Source: Gemmatimonadaceae bacterium (GTDB lineage: Bacteria; Gemmatimonadota; Gemmatimonadetes; Gemmatimonadales; Gemmatimonadaceae). From it: a stretch of DNA of 64,000 nt. Position 1 is the stretch's first letter; each line of letters starts with the position of its first letter. The notes under the pieces are model-generated. The model had not been told where the DNA came from. It saw only the letters and a list, made by a program, of their open reading frames with translations, and ran no database searches. Positions 17,289 through 27,574 of the stretch are shown piece after piece. The translations under genes and the position numbers were made by a program. The stretch lies in the NCBI GenBank assembly GCA_030835125.1, contig JAUQWM010000049.1, positions 1 through 64,000 of the forward strand, written 5' to 3'.

Positions 17289-19579
17289 GCCAGCCCCCGC
17301 CGCCGGCGATACAACCACTCCGCACCCAGTGTCGCCATCAGCAACAGGAACAGCATCGGCATGTCCCACAGGTCCAGCCGCTCGACCTCCGTCGCACCGC
17401 TCGTCGTGTACTGGATGTCCTCCGCGAGCCGCGATGCCTCCGACGTCCGGTAGAACCTGCCGCCGGTCTCGTCCGCGAACTGACGCAGCACCGCCGGCCG
17501 CATCTCCGCGCCGAAATACTCCGCCGTCGGATCGGCGACGCGCACATACCCCGCCGTCGACCGCACCGTGTCGCGGCCGGCCACCGACGTCACATTCACC
17601 GTGTGGACGCCGTTCTGGCCGGGCACCATCGTGGCCGCGTATTCCCCGTCCCGATCCGTCGCCCACTCGAACGGCAACGTGGTGCGCTCGCCGGACGGCG
17701 AGACGACCTCGGCACTCACCGACGCCCCGTTGGATCGCGCATAGGCGCTGTCCGACACCACGACCCGCAGCGGGATCCCCTCGTTCACCGCTCCCTCGCC
17801 CACCGCCACGACGTCCACACGGCTCGGCACGTCGCTGACCTGCCAGCGCAGCAATTGCCGCCAGAACGTCTCGTGGCGCTGGTCCTCCACCGGGACGCTC
17901 TGGTGCATCTGCCAGAGCCAGGCATCCTGCACCGCGAACACGATGGCCTTCCCGCGCCCATACCGCTGGAAGACGAGCGTCGGCCGCGCGCGCCGATCGC
18001 CCTCGGCGTTCCCCTCGAGCAGGACCGTCGCGCCGGGCTTGGGCCGTCCCACCTCGTTCACAGTCGTCAGCGGCGGCATCTGCCGCCACAGCGCGGCCGT
18101 GGCCGTGTCGTTAGGCGCGAGCTGCGTGGCCGGGTGGAGCACGCCGGCCGCCGTCGGGGTGACGGCGATCTCCGTGGCGCCGGAGTCCCGCGGCACCGGC
18201 GGGCCCAGTTCCACCGGCAGCGCATCCGCCAGCGGGGTGCCCGCGTACCCGCCCTCCGCCAGCGCCCGGCGCCCGCCGAGCGCCAGGAGGCCGCCGCCGC
18301 GGATCCCGACGAAATCCGCCAGCATCCGCAGCTGGTCCACCGTGAAGAAGCTGGCCTCGACGCTCCCGAGGATCACGCCGCGATAGCTGAACAGTTCCTC
18401 GCGCGTCTTCGGGAACCCGGACGCCAGTTCCACGCTGTCATCGACGCTGAGCCGCAGGAACTTGTCCTTCGCCGAACGCAGCAGCGTCACCACCTGCAGG
18501 TTCCGGTCCTCCTCGACCGCCTGGCGGATGAACTTGAGCTCGAACCGCGGCTCGCCCTCGAGGTACAGGATCTTCTCGCGACGATCGCTCACCACGACGA
18601 CGACCGCGCGCTCGTTGTTCTCCCTGACCATCTCGTCCGACTGCACCGGAACGTGGATGCGGAGCAGTCGTGCCCCCTGCTCGCTGGCGGGCACGCGGAG
18701 CCGGACCACCGCGGCGTCGCCGTCGCGCGGCAGCGTGACCTCCTTCGTCCCGATGATGCGCCCCGAATCCTCGATCACCACCGGAATCTTCGTGCCGGCG
18801 TACCCGCGCTGGGTGACCACCACCTCGACCAGGATCGACGCCTCACGGAGGACCGTACCCGGCACCTCCACCCGCGACACCTCGATGTCCCTGGCGAATC
18901 GCTCCGACCCCACGCCGATCGCGTAGACCGGCACCTGACGCGCGCGCAACGCCAGCAGTTGTTCCAACATCGGGGTCGCGCCCGGCATCGACGAGCTGTT
19001 GTCGGCGCCGTCGGAGATGACCACCATCCCCGCCACCGGCGCTCCGGCCAGCTCTTCCTCGGCGCGCAGCAGTGCCGATGCCAGGTGCGTGCGCGCTCCG
19101 TTGAGCGGACCCTCGCCAAGGGACTCCGAGCGTCCGCCGGCACCCGACGTGCGGAAAAACCGGAGCTGGAACTTCGCGGAAAGCGCCTTGAAGAGACTGC
19201 TGTCCGGTCCGCCGAAGACCTGCTGCGCATAGTCGCCGCGCGCCGCGCCGTCGTGGTCGGTAATGCGCATGCTGCGGGAATCGTCGACGACGACCCCGAC
19301 CACGTTGCGTTGTTCGATGGCGCGTGAGACCGCAAGGACCGGACGCGCGAGGCATGTCGCCACGATCGCGATGGCGAACGCGCGCAGGCCGCCGAGGACC
19401 CATTGGTCGCGCGTCGTCAGGCCCGCCTGCGACTGACGGTAGAGCCACGCCGCTCCGATCGCGGCCGCGAGGGCGATGGGTACGAGCGCCATCCATGGCA
19501 CGGGCCAGTCGAATCCGAGCGTCCCGCGCTCGAAGACGACCGGCCTGTACTTGAACAGCAGCTCGAACAAGGATTCCAA
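17285..19579 (-). CDS. Membrane-anchored VWA protein with GATase-like domain (first gene of the cluster)
   Basis: 764 residues from a TTG preceded by GAGGCGGCG. Hydrophobic segments lie near residues 28-48 and 65-85. A VWA domain follows with VDDSRSM (DxSxS). A Rossmann-like segment near 385-430 (GVILGSVEASFFTVDQLRMLADFVGIRGGG) resembles the class I glutamine-amidotransferase-like fold of such proteins, without a visible nucleophilic cysteine. Beta domains and a C-terminal membrane helix (MPMLFLLLMATLGAEWLY) complete it. The topology parallels the BatA-like protein of the same cluster. It likely presents a large periplasmic VWA module for MoxR-dependent assembly. Confidence 0.82.
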   Translation of the reverse strand: MESLFELLFKYRPVVFERGTLGFDWPVPWMALVPIALAAAIGAAWLYRQSQAGLTTRDQWVLGGLRAFAIAIVATCLARPVLAVSRAIEQRNVVGVVVDDSRSMRITDHDGAARGDYAQQVFGGPDSSLFKALSAKFQLRFFRTSGAGGRSESLGEGPLNGARTHLASALLRAEEELAGAPVAGMVVISDGADNSSSMPGATPMLEQLLALRARQVPVYAIGVGSERFARDIEVSRVEVPGTVLREASILVEVVVTQRGYAGTKIPVVIEDSGRIIGTKEVTLPRDGDAAVVRLRVPASEQGARLLRIHVPVQSDEMVRENNERAVVVVVSDRREKILYLEGEPRFELKFIRQAVEEDRNLQVVTLLRSAKDKFLRLSVDDSVELASGFPKTREELFSYRGVILGSVEASFFTVDQLRMLADFVGIRGGGLLALGGRRALAEGGYAGTPLADALPVELGPPVPRDSGATEIAVTPTAAGVLHPATQLAPNDTATAALWRQMPPLTTVNEVGRPKPGATVLLEGNAEGDRRARPTLVFQRYGRGKAIVFAVQDAWLWQMHQSVPVEDQRHETFWRQLLRWQVSDVPSRVDVVAVGEGAVNEGIPLRVVVSDSAYARSNGASVSAEVVSPSGERTTLPFEWATDRDGEYAATMVPGQNGVHTVNVTSVAGRDTVRSTAGYVRVADPTAEYFGAEMRPAVLRQFADETGGRFYRTSEASRLAEDIQYTTSGATEVERLDLWDMPMLFLLLMATLGAEWLYRRRRGLA

Positions 19580-19840
19580 TCGCCGCCTCGCGATGCTCCG
19601 GACGCTGACAGGGCGCGCGCCGGTCGGCGCGTCCTGCGAAATTCCTCTCTGGTACGTACGAAGCGCAACGGCTTACCGCTGGCATTTCCGGTCCAGAGGC
19701 ATGCGCGTGGTTCCCAGCCGTCATTAACCGACGCGAGTCGACGCCACCAACCGGTCGCCGTTAAGCGGAGCGGGCCTGGGAAACAGCGCGCGCGACTACC
19801 CCTTGCAGGGTGCCGCGCGCATGCGGTGGTAAACGATCAG

Positions 19841-20350
19841 CTACGCGACGAACGTCTGCGGCCGACTCTCGAGTTCGCAGTCCGGGCAGATCTGGCGGAA
19901 GCCGCCGAGCGCCAGCTTGAGCGCGAGGAGCGCCGAGGCCTCGAGGTCGTACTCCATCGCGAGCTTCTGCAGGGTGCCCGCCTTCGGGCTCCCCGGTGCC
20001 GAATTGTTCGTCGCGGGACGGCGACGGTATTCCCGGCACGCATGCCAGAGCGCATTGGCCTGGCGGCGCCACTCATCGTCGCCGTGGGACTGCTGGACCG
20101 CCAGCTTCTCGTATGCGGCGACCGCCTCGTCCAGGATATCGTCGCACACCACCGCGACACGGATGGCCGCCAGTTGCTCGAGGTCGTGCGAACCGGAAGC
20201 GACGAGGCGCGCATACCGTTCGCGCTGCCGGATGCACTCCATCGCAGCCCTGAACATCCGGTCCGCCGTTCCGCGCGGCGTCTCTGCAAACGTTGGTTGC
20301 GCTTTCTTTGCCTGGGGCGTACGAGTTGCGGCAGTCTGTTTCCGTGACAT
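19841..20350 (-). CDS. Conserved-looking hypothetical cytoplasmic protein
   Basis: 169 residues from ATG 20350, with a basic N terminus (SRKQTAATRTPQAKKAQ) and then mostly alpha-helical sequence. A single pair of cysteines near the C terminus (QICPDCELES) could form half of a zinc site. No known domain was recognised. It is divergent from the AAA ATPase gene, with about 170 bases between the starts. Bases 19580-19840 between it and the VWA cluster show no gene. Codon use is normal for the window, so it is probably a real gene. Confidence 0.55.
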   Translation of the reverse strand: MSRKQTAATRTPQAKKAQPTFAETPRGTADRMFRAAMECIRQRERYARLVASGSHDLEQLAAIRVAVVCDDILDEAVAAYEKLAVQQSHGDDEWRRQANALWHACREYRRRPATNNSAPGSPKAGTLQKLAMEYDLEASALLALKLALGGFRQICPDCELESRPQTFVA

Positions 20351-20523
20351 GCAATCGCCTGGGTGACGGGTTCCTGAACGGCGGGTCCCCGGGACCGGCC
20401 TCAGCTGGCTCGGGTTCATGTCTACTCAGGCACGCCCCGCCGGGGAAGCCCCCGCCCCCCGGCCGCGTGACGATCCAGCCCCCGCCCCGTCTCAAGGGTG
20501 CCGAAGACCCTCTCCGCCTCCAT

Positions 20524-22068
20524 ATGACGAAGCCCCAGGGCATCGTGGACGAAATCGAGCTTCTGGTCCGGTCCCGCCACGGCCTGATCGTGGTGGACTC
20601 CCTGGAGGACGAGCGCGTCGAGGAGATCCTGCGGCACGTGGCATCGCGGCTCTCCCTCCATTACTACGCCTGGCGCCGGACCAAGGGGGTCGCGCGGGGT
20701 GGCGGCAATGGCGACCCGTTCGCCAGCGACACCGCCGATCCTTCCCTCGCCCTCAGCCACGCCGAGCGCGAGGGAGCCGGGGTATACCACTTCCCCGGAC
20801 TCGGCCATTGGCTCGAGGATCCCGTCGTGGCCTGGCGTGTCCGCGACGTCGTGGATCGCTTCGCGTCGCGGCGGGGATCGCTCATCATCAGCGGCGCCGA
20901 CATCCGCCTCCCGGAACTGCTGCGATCGCACGCCTCATTCGTGCGGCTTCCGGCGCCGACGCATGAGGAGTACCGGGCCCTGTTCGAGCGCCTCCTGCGC
21001 GAACACCAGGCGCGCATGCCCCTCCGCGTGGAACTCAAGCCCGAGGAGCGCGCCAGGCTCCTGTACAACCTCACCGGCATGTCGCTGGTCGAGGCTGAGC
21101 GCATCCTCACCCGGATTCTCATAGAAGATGGCGCCGTCACGGTCCATGACATCGCCCGGGTTGCCGCCGCCAAGCGCAAGGTCGTCGAACAGGAGGGACT
21201 CCTCGAGTACTGGAACGCCGAGGAAACCCTGGCCTCCGTGGCCGGCCTGGACGGCCTGAAGGCGTGGCTCACCAGGCGACGGGCCGTCGTGGACGACCCC
21301 GAGGGCGCCGTGCGCTTCGGGCTCCCCTTCCCCAAGGGGGTGCTGTTGCTCGGCGTTCCCGGGTGCGGGAAGAGCCTCTGCGCGAAGGCGGTCGCCAGCG
21401 AGTGGGGCCTCCCGCTGCTCCGTCTCGATCCGGGAACGCTCTTCGACAAGTACATCGGGGACACCGAGAAGAATTTCCGGCGCGCCATGCGGACCGCGGA
21501 GCGCATGTCGCCGGTGGTCCTGTGGATCGATGAGATCGAGAAAGCCTTCGGCCCCGGCGGCGATCAGGACGGTGGCGTGTCACAGCGCGTCTTCGGCACC
21601 TTCCTCGCCTGGCTCCAGGAACGAAAGGGCGATGTCTTCGTCGTCGCGACGTCGAATGACGTCTCGCGCCTTCCGCCCGAGTTCATCCGGAAGGGTCGCT
21701 TCGACGAGGTGTTCTTCGTGGACCTGCCGACGCGCAGCGCGCGATCCCGGGTCTTCGATATCCACCTGCGGAAGCGTCGCGTCGACGCCTCGAAGCTGGA
21801 CGTCGAGGCGCTCGCCGGCGCCACCGTGGGTTTCAGCGGCGCGGAGATCGAGCAGGTCGTCATCTCGGGCTTGTTCAGCGCCTTCAGCGGCGCGAAGATC
21901 CTGACCACCGATATCCTCATGCGCGAAATCGCGTCCACGCACCCCTTGTCACGCACGATGGCCGAGCGCCTGTCGGCCCTGCGATCGTGGGCGCGAGAGC
22001 GGACCGTGAATGCCGACGCCGCGGAATGGCGCGCCGAAAGCGCCCCGCCGCTGCGGGCGGTACCCTAG
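20524..22068 (+). CDS. Ycf46-like AAA ATPase
   Basis: 514 residues from ATG 20524 (a GTG at 20467 would add 19 residues). The N-terminal half (IELLVRSRHGLIVVDSLEDERVEEIL, about 9-34) matches the non-catalytic domain of Ycf46 proteins. The AAA module has Walker A GVPGCGKS, Walker B VVLWIDEIEKAF, sensor TSNDVSRLPPEF and the arginine-finger segment GRFDEVFF. This layout, with an inactive N-terminal RecA-like half, is typical of Ycf46 ATPases, whose role in bacteria is poorly known (in cyanobacteria linked to inorganic carbon or photosynthesis regulation). The gene ends next to a degenerate heptamer array shared with a convergent phosphoesterase. Confidence 0.85.
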   Translation: MTKPQGIVDEIELLVRSRHGLIVVDSLEDERVEEILRHVASRLSLHYYAWRRTKGVARGGGNGDPFASDTADPSLALSHAEREGAGVYHFPGLGHWLEDPVVAWRVRDVVDRFASRRGSLIISGADIRLPELLRSHASFVRLPAPTHEEYRALFERLLREHQARMPLRVELKPEERARLLYNLTGMSLVEAERILTRILIEDGAVTVHDIARVAAAKRKVVEQEGLLEYWNAEETLASVAGLDGLKAWLTRRRAVVDDPEGAVRFGLPFPKGVLLLGVPGCGKSLCAKAVASEWGLPLLRLDPGTLFDKYIGDTEKNFRRAMRTAERMSPVVLWIDEIEKAFGPGGDQDGGVSQRVFGTFLAWLQERKGDVFVVATSNDVSRLPPEFIRKGRFDEVFFVDLPTRSARSRVFDIHLRKRRVDASKLDVEALAGATVGFSGAEIEQVVISGLFSAFSGAKILTTDILMREIASTHPLSRTMAERLSALRSWARERTVNADAAEWRAESAPPLRAVP

Positions 22069-22106
22069 GGGATCCGGACCTCGGACCTCCGCCCTCGCGC
22101 CTCGCT
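22069..22106. repeat. Degenerate heptamer array between convergent stops
   Basis: Read on the minus strand, directly after the phosphoesterase TAG, come AGCGAGG, CGCGAGG, GCGGAGG, TCCGAGG and TCCGGAT: a 7-bp period with a conserved GAGG core. The array fills the whole gap up to the TAG of the AAA ATPase gene. Confidence 0.7.
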
Positions 22107-23567
22107 CTACTGCACGACGATGACCAGGTGCGGACGATTCGCCGTCAGCCCTTCCTTCGACGTGTAGTCGGCGCCATTGGTCGACGTGGACTCGAGCGCG
22201 AACGCATAGGTGCCGTTCGCGGTCACTTGCGACTTCACGTCAACCTCGTACCACGATCCTGCGCTCACCGCCCCGATCGTGCCAATCGTCGCCGACGTGT
22301 ACGACGGCTGGTTGGACCACTTGATCCCGGTCTCGGTCCAGCTGGTCGACGACACGCGATGCAGCCGTCCCCCGGCGTCGGAGGGATCGACGGCGTACAG
22401 GCGCAGCTTGGCGCTGACGATCGACTTTCCAGTCAGCCCGGACACCGTGAACTTGAAGTAGGTCCTCGCCTGGGGCGAGCCGTCGACGAGCAGGGCGGAC
22501 GCGTTGCCGTAGTTGGTGTTTGACGCGTTCCGGAACGTGTAGGCGTCGGCCACCGGGGAAAACGTCAGCGTCGTCCCTGCTGGCGGCGGAGGCGGCGGGG
22601 GAGGAGGCGCCGACGTGATGCACGACGCCGTGCCGGCATCGGCCAGCGTGTGCCCCGGTATCGGCACGAATTGCCAGTCGTAGCTCGTGGCATGAAGGGT
22701 GAGCTTCAGGACGCCCATCGAGTTGCTGCTGCGCAACTCGCTGTTGGCCTTCACCGAGCCGAATCCCTCGACCTCCTTGCCACCCGTGCCGACCACGAAG
22801 GACCTGATGCCCCGGCTGGCATCCGCCGAGCCGGCGGCGGTCTGTGGACCGAAGCGTTCGTAGTCGTGATCGTGCCCGGCAAGCACCAGGTCGGCGCCAT
22901 GGTCGTACAGCGCCTGCCAGATCGCCTGCATGGACGAGTTGTTCCCGTGCCCGCCGGAGCTGAATCGGGGATGATGCCAGTACGCGAGCGTGCACGACGC
23001 GGGGTTGGCCGCGAGATCCGCGCGGAGCCAGAGTTCCTGCGCCGACCCTGCTCCGCAGCCACCGATCGAGCCGCAATTGCTGTTGAGGGCGACGATGTGC
23101 CACGCGCCGAGGTTGAAGCTGTAGTAGCCCTTCCCGCGCGTTCCCGCCCGGCCCGTCTGGACGCCAACGCCGTTGAAGTAGTCGAAGTACCCGGACGCGC
23201 CCGAGGTCTGGTACTCATGGTTGCCGGGCGCGGGCCAGGTGATCGCCTTGTGGGCGCCCCAGGTCGGGTGGTAGTACGTGTTGAAGTTGGACAGCGACCC
23301 CGACTCGTACTGGATGTCACCGAGCAGCAGTGCTGCCGAGGGGGCAATCGAGGTCACCAGGGCGGCCGTTTCGGCGTACTTGCACGGCGTGCCCGCAGGC
23401 GTCCCCGACCCGCAGACCAGGTCACCCACCGCGACGATCACGGGGTCCGCCGACGACACGACGTCGGGCGAGACCGACAGGGGCGGCGGCGGGGCCAGGC
23501 GATCCGTGCAGGCAGTGATCGACAGCGCAGCCAGGATCGGGGCGCTCATTCGCAGCGTGGGACGCAT
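22107..23567 (-). CDS. Metallophosphoesterase lipoprotein with C-terminal DNRLRE/CBM96-like domain
   Basis: 486 residues. A lipobox-type signal (ALSITAC) tethers it to a membrane. The calcineurin-like phosphoesterase core shows VGDLV, LLGDIQY, PGNHEY, YWHHPRF and AGHDHDYER, the complete set of metal-ligand motifs. A Pro-rich linker (eight prolines, about residue 315) leads to a beta-jelly-roll module of about 160 residues (TLTFSPVADAYTFRNAS..., TYFKFTVSGLTG) resembling DNRLRE/CBM96 domains, possibly glycan-binding. It is probably a secreted phosphodiesterase or acid-phosphatase-like enzyme acting outside the cytoplasm. Convergent with the AAA ATPase gene. Confidence 0.88.
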   Translation of the reverse strand: MRPTLRMSAPILAALSITACTDRLAPPPPLSVSPDVVSSADPVIVAVGDLVCGSGTPAGTPCKYAETAALVTSIAPSAALLLGDIQYESGSLSNFNTYYHPTWGAHKAITWPAPGNHEYQTSGASGYFDYFNGVGVQTGRAGTRGKGYYSFNLGAWHIVALNSNCGSIGGCGAGSAQELWLRADLAANPASCTLAYWHHPRFSSGGHGNNSSMQAIWQALYDHGADLVLAGHDHDYERFGPQTAAGSADASRGIRSFVVGTGGKEVEGFGSVKANSELRSSNSMGVLKLTLHATSYDWQFVPIPGHTLADAGTASCITSAPPPPPPPPPAGTTLTFSPVADAYTFRNASNTNYGNASALLVDGSPQARTYFKFTVSGLTGKSIVSAKLRLYAVDPSDAGGRLHRVSSTSWTETGIKWSNQPSYTSATIGTIGAVSAGSWYEVDVKSQVTANGTYAFALESTSTNGADYTSKEGLTANRPHLVIVVQ

Positions 23568-23708
23568 GGGTCCTGTCGTTAGGGTAGCCGGCTACCGCCC
23601 GTGAGCCGGCAGGAATCTGCAGGGTCCGCCTTCCTGGCGACAGGCCGGCGCCCCGGCAAGTCGACCTGGAGTCGGGGTCGAGCCAAGGTCGACGCCGCGT
23701 GGTCGCGG

Positions 23709-23740
23709 AAAAACAAAGGCCGCCGGATCACCGGCGGCCT
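23709..23740 (-). terminator. Rho-independent terminator of the tRNA-Met gene
   Basis: A ten-base stem AGGCCGCCGG/CCGGCGGCCT with a four-base loop is followed, on the minus strand, by TTTGTTTTT. It lies ten bases past the tRNA 3' end. Confidence 0.85.
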
Positions 23741-23749
23741 GAAGACAAA

Positions 23750-23823
23750 TAGCAGGGGTGGGACTCGAACCCACGACCCCGGCATTATGAGTGCCGTGCT
23801 CTAACCACCTGAGCTACCCTGCC
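23750..23823 (-). tRNA. tRNA with CAT anticodon, probably elongator tRNA-Met
   Basis: The minus strand folds into a full cloverleaf: acceptor GGCAGGG/CCCTGCT (one G-U pair), D-arm TAGCTCAGGTGGTTAGAGC, anticodon stem CGGCA/TGCCG with loop CTCATAA (anticodon CAT), T-arm GTGGG-TTCGAGT-CCCAC. The discriminator is A and CCA is not encoded. Because the initiator tRNA is encoded separately at 24986-25059, this is the elongator Met tRNA or, less likely, tRNA-Ile2 with a lysidine-modified CAT. Confidence 0.9.
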
Positions 23824-23976
23824 TTGCAGAATGGGCCTGAATTCTAGCCCCTCCCACCCTGCGCTCCTAGTCCCCGGACCCGTGACGCCCGCCACCCCAA
23901 GGCAGTCATTCCGGTAGCCCGGTGAAAGCAGGACCCGCCCGGGAACCGGGTGCGACATCATGTGTGCCTCCTCGAG

Positions 23977-24456
23977 ATGACCAATCCAGAACCCGCGCAT
24001 CGCGCTCCGTCCGCGAACGAAACCGTCGGCTCGCTCGTCGGCGAGTTCATGGAGGAGCAACGCCGGGAACAGTCGGCAGAACTGGCCAGGAAGAAGCCAG
24101 GCACCCGCAGTCCACTCGTCCTGCCCCTGCTCGCGATCCTCTGCCTCGCCGTGTGGATCGCCCCTTCCCTGATGCTGCCCCGCGCGCCCGTGCCGACCGT
24201 CGAGATGCTCGACCATGGCGCGCGCATGACCCTGTATCTCACCTCGCTCCAGGTGCGCCAGTTCCATGACTCGACCCGGCGCCTGCCGGCGACCCTGATC
24301 GAGGCGGGCGCAGACACCGCGGGCATTGGCTACACGCGGAGCACGGACTCCGTCTTCGAGCTCTCGACGAAGGTCCAGGGCACCTCACTCACGTATCGTT
24401 CGACGCAGCCGGACTCGGTCCTGCTCGGGAACGCGCGACTCCGTGGTGTCAGCTGA
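23977..24456 (+). CDS. Single-pass membrane protein paired with a pilin-like gene
   Basis: 159 residues from ATG 23977. A charged cytoplasmic stretch (about 1-45, EEQRREQSAELARKK) precedes one membrane helix (LVLPLLAILCLAVWIAPSLML) and a periplasmic domain of about 80 residues (YLTSLQVRQFHDSTRRLPATL). That segment resembles the periplasmic part of pilin-like or minor pseudopilin partners. No family was recognised. The TGA overlaps the ATG of the downstream type IV pilin-like gene (TGATG), so the two proteins probably act together. No good Shine-Dalgarno precedes the start. Confidence 0.65.
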   Translation: MTNPEPAHRAPSANETVGSLVGEFMEEQRREQSAELARKKPGTRSPLVLPLLAILCLAVWIAPSLMLPRAPVPTVEMLDHGARMTLYLTSLQVRQFHDSTRRLPATLIEAGADTAGIGYTRSTDSVFELSTKVQGTSLTYRSTQPDSVLLGNARLRGVS

Positions 24457-24917
24457 TGCGACTCCGCAAGGGCTTCACCATCGTCGAACTGCTGGTCACG
24501 ATGACGATCATCGGCCTGCTGACACAGATCGCAGTCCCGCGATACAGCGACATGAAACGGCGGGCCACGGCTGCCGCCATCCTCGGTGACATCCACGCGG
24601 TCAGGATCGCAGCGTTCACCCACTACACGGAAGCCGGCTCGTTCCCCCCGAATGCCGCCGCCGGTCGTGTCCCTCCACTGCTGGTTCCCTACCTCCCTTC
24701 CGGGTTCACCTTCCGTCGCGCCGACTTCACCTACGACTGGCACGTCTGGAACGTGACCACGGGGCGCGGTGCCTCGCGTGTGCGGGAAAGGCTGGTGGGA
24801 ATCACCGTCGTCGTCCAGGACCCCAAGCTTGCTGCCCAGCTCGTAAAGGCCGCCGGCGCCGGCTTCATCCCGATCGTGACCGCCACGCAGGTCACCTTCC
24901 TCGTCAGCGGGGCCTGA
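24456..24917 (+). CDS. Type IV pilin-like protein (prepilin N terminus)
   Basis: 153 residues. The N terminus MRLRKGFTIVELLVTMTI is a classic type III signal: short basic leader, Gly before the cleavage point, Phe and Glu at mature positions 1 and 5, then a hydrophobic helix. The remaining 120 residues form a small globular head. It is a minor pilin or pseudopilin processed by prepilin peptidase (not encoded here). It is translationally coupled to the upstream membrane protein. The pair sits alone between two Met-tRNA genes that run in the opposite direction. Confidence 0.85.
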   Translation: MRLRKGFTIVELLVTMTIIGLLTQIAVPRYSDMKRRATAAAILGDIHAVRIAAFTHYTEAGSFPPNAAAGRVPPLLVPYLPSGFTFRRADFTYDWHVWNVTTGRGASRVRERLVGITVVVQDPKLAAQLVKAAGAGFIPIVTATQVTFLVSGA

Positions 24918-24943
24918 TCACGCCCTCGATCCGGAAGTAGAAA

Positions 24944-24971
24944 AAAGGCCGATGCGCAAGCATCGGCCTTT
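24944..24971. terminator. Bidirectional terminator between pilin-like gene and tRNA-fMet
   Basis: Stem AAAGGCCGATGC/GCATCGGCCTTT with loop GCAA. On the minus strand, where it follows tRNA-fMet, the hairpin ends in TTTTTT; on the plus strand, after the pilin-like gene, it ends in TTTCTCC. Confidence 0.9.
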
Positions 24972-24985
24972 CTCCTTCGTTGGAA

Positions 24986-25059
<74 letters not shown>

Positions 25060-25108
25060 TCAGTACTCCAAATCTAGGTCACGCCGCAGGCCAGTTCAAG
25101 AAGCCAGC

Positions 25109-25393
25109 TCAGCGGCGAATCGAGTCAGGATCGATGAAACGGAAGAGGAGTTCCTTCTCCCTGACCATCCCGAAGTCCTCCCGCGCGATCCGCTCCTGCG
25201 TGGCGGGGTCGCTCTCCACCAGCCGCTTGAGCGTCCTCAGCGAATCCACGTCCCGCTGCAGGGAGTCCACCGCCTGGGTGAGCATCCCTTCCCGCTGGCG
25301 CTGACGGAAGAGGTCCACGGTCGAGTACTCCCCGCCCTGAAAGGCGAAGTACACGGCGAACGCGACCGCCACCCGCAGGAGGAGGACTTTCAC
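25109..25393 (-). CDS. ftsB: FtsB/DivIC-type septum formation initiator
   Basis: 94 residues: an N-terminal membrane helix (LLLRVAVAFAVYFAF), then a coiled coil (MLTQAVDSLQRDVDSLRTLKRLVESD) and a conserved tail IAREDFGMVREKELLFRF, the usual ending of FtsB/DivIC proteins. It links FtsL/FtsQ in the divisome. Its position directly downstream of eno is the classical enolase-ftsB arrangement, which supports the call. Confidence 0.9.
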   Translation of the reverse strand: MKVLLLRVAVAFAVYFAFQGGEYSTVDLFRQRQREGMLTQAVDSLQRDVDSLRTLKRLVESDPATQERIAREDFGMVREKELLFRFIDPDSIRR

Positions 25394-25420
25394 GACCCGG
25401 CCCCAGGCGTCGCTCGCCGG

Positions 25421-26710
<1,290 letters not shown>

Positions 26711-27574
26711 TCAGGTGACTTGTGAATCGGGAGTCGGGAATCGGGAATCGGGAATCGCTGTCGCCGGCGACCTGCTCATGCCACTGCTCTCGGACCTGGA
26801 ACCTTGCGCTTCCGCCATCGCCTTCCGGTCGCGCCGAGCCTCCCGCGGAGGCGTGCTCACGACGCCATGGTCCGCCTCCAGGCACGTCGCCATCCGACGC
26901 CAGCACTCGTCCGCCATCTCGTCGCGATCGGCATACGTCCTCCCGGCCGTCTCGATCGCCTCGAGGAAGTGGACGTGGACCGTGGCGGAACGGATCACGA
27001 AGGATCCCTTGCGCTGGACCTCGCGGGTCCCGTAGACCACCACCGGCACGATCGGCGCGGCAGCGGCGATCGCCAGGACGAACGGTCCCTTCTTGAAGGG
27101 TCGGAGCGCGTAGCTCCCGCCCCGCGTGCCCTCGGGGCACACGACCACGGACGACCCGGCCCGGATCTCGCGCGCCGCCTCCTCGTACGACTGGAACGCC
27201 GCCTTCCGGTTCTCCCGCTCGATGGGGATGGTGCCAGCGCGCCGCGCCGCGGCGCCGAACAGCGGAATCCTGAACAACTCCGCCTTGGCCACGAACCGGT
27301 AGCGCGGCAGGATCGCCAGCAGCGTGAAGATGTCGTACCAGCTCACGTGGTTGGACACGAATACGCGCGGCTTGAACGGGCGCAGGGCGTCGTCCCCGTG
27401 CAGCACCAGCCGGACACCCGCGGCCCACAGCGCAACGCGCGCCCACCCTCGAGAGGACCGGTCGTAGATGCCGCCCGGACGGTTCGGCACGCCCAGCATC
27501 CCGGCGCCGATCACGGCGATCGCGAAGATCGGGGTTGCGACCAGCATCGTGACCACGGCAAGGACGGTGCGCAT
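26711..27574 (-). CDS. plsC: 1-acyl-sn-glycerol-3-phosphate acyltransferase
   Basis: 287 residues with an N-terminal membrane helix. Acyltransferase motif I NHVSWYD (HX4D) lies near residue 75, GTIPIERENR is motif II and CPEGTRG is motif III. It makes phosphatidic acid from lysophosphatidic acid at the inner membrane. The last 15 or so residues (AIPDSRFPTPDSQVT) are encoded by an ATTCCCG heptamer array, so the repeat invaded or extended the reading frame. The ATG overlaps the thiL stop (TGATG). Confidence 0.92.
   Translation of the reverse strand: MRTVLAVVTMLVATPIFAIAVIGAGMLGVPNRPGGIYDRSSRGWARVALWAAGVRLVLHGDDALRPFKPRVFVSNHVSWYDIFTLLAILPRYRFVAKAELFRIPLFGAAARRAGTIPIERENRKAAFQSYEEAAREIRAGSSVVVCPEGTRGGSYALRPFKKGPFVLAIAAAAPIVPVVVYGTREVQRKGSFVIRSATVHVHFLEAIETAGRTYADRDEMADECWRRMATCLEADHGVVSTPPREARRDRKAMAEAQGSRSESSGMSRSPATAIPDSRFPTPDSQVT
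26724..26756 (-). repeat. Heptamer array (ATTCCCG family) inside the 3' end of plsC, upstream of eno
   Basis: In the sense direction three ATTCCCG units, one ACTCCCG and one ATTCACA follow one another with a 7-bp period. The array ends about 22 bases before the eno ATG. The same family lies in front of the DUF58 gene. Confidence 0.9.

Noticed and set aside
17289-18089. Longer version of the pseudopeptidase starting at 18089
   Set aside because: The added part is a shadow of the VWA gene; the signal peptide starts near 17288.
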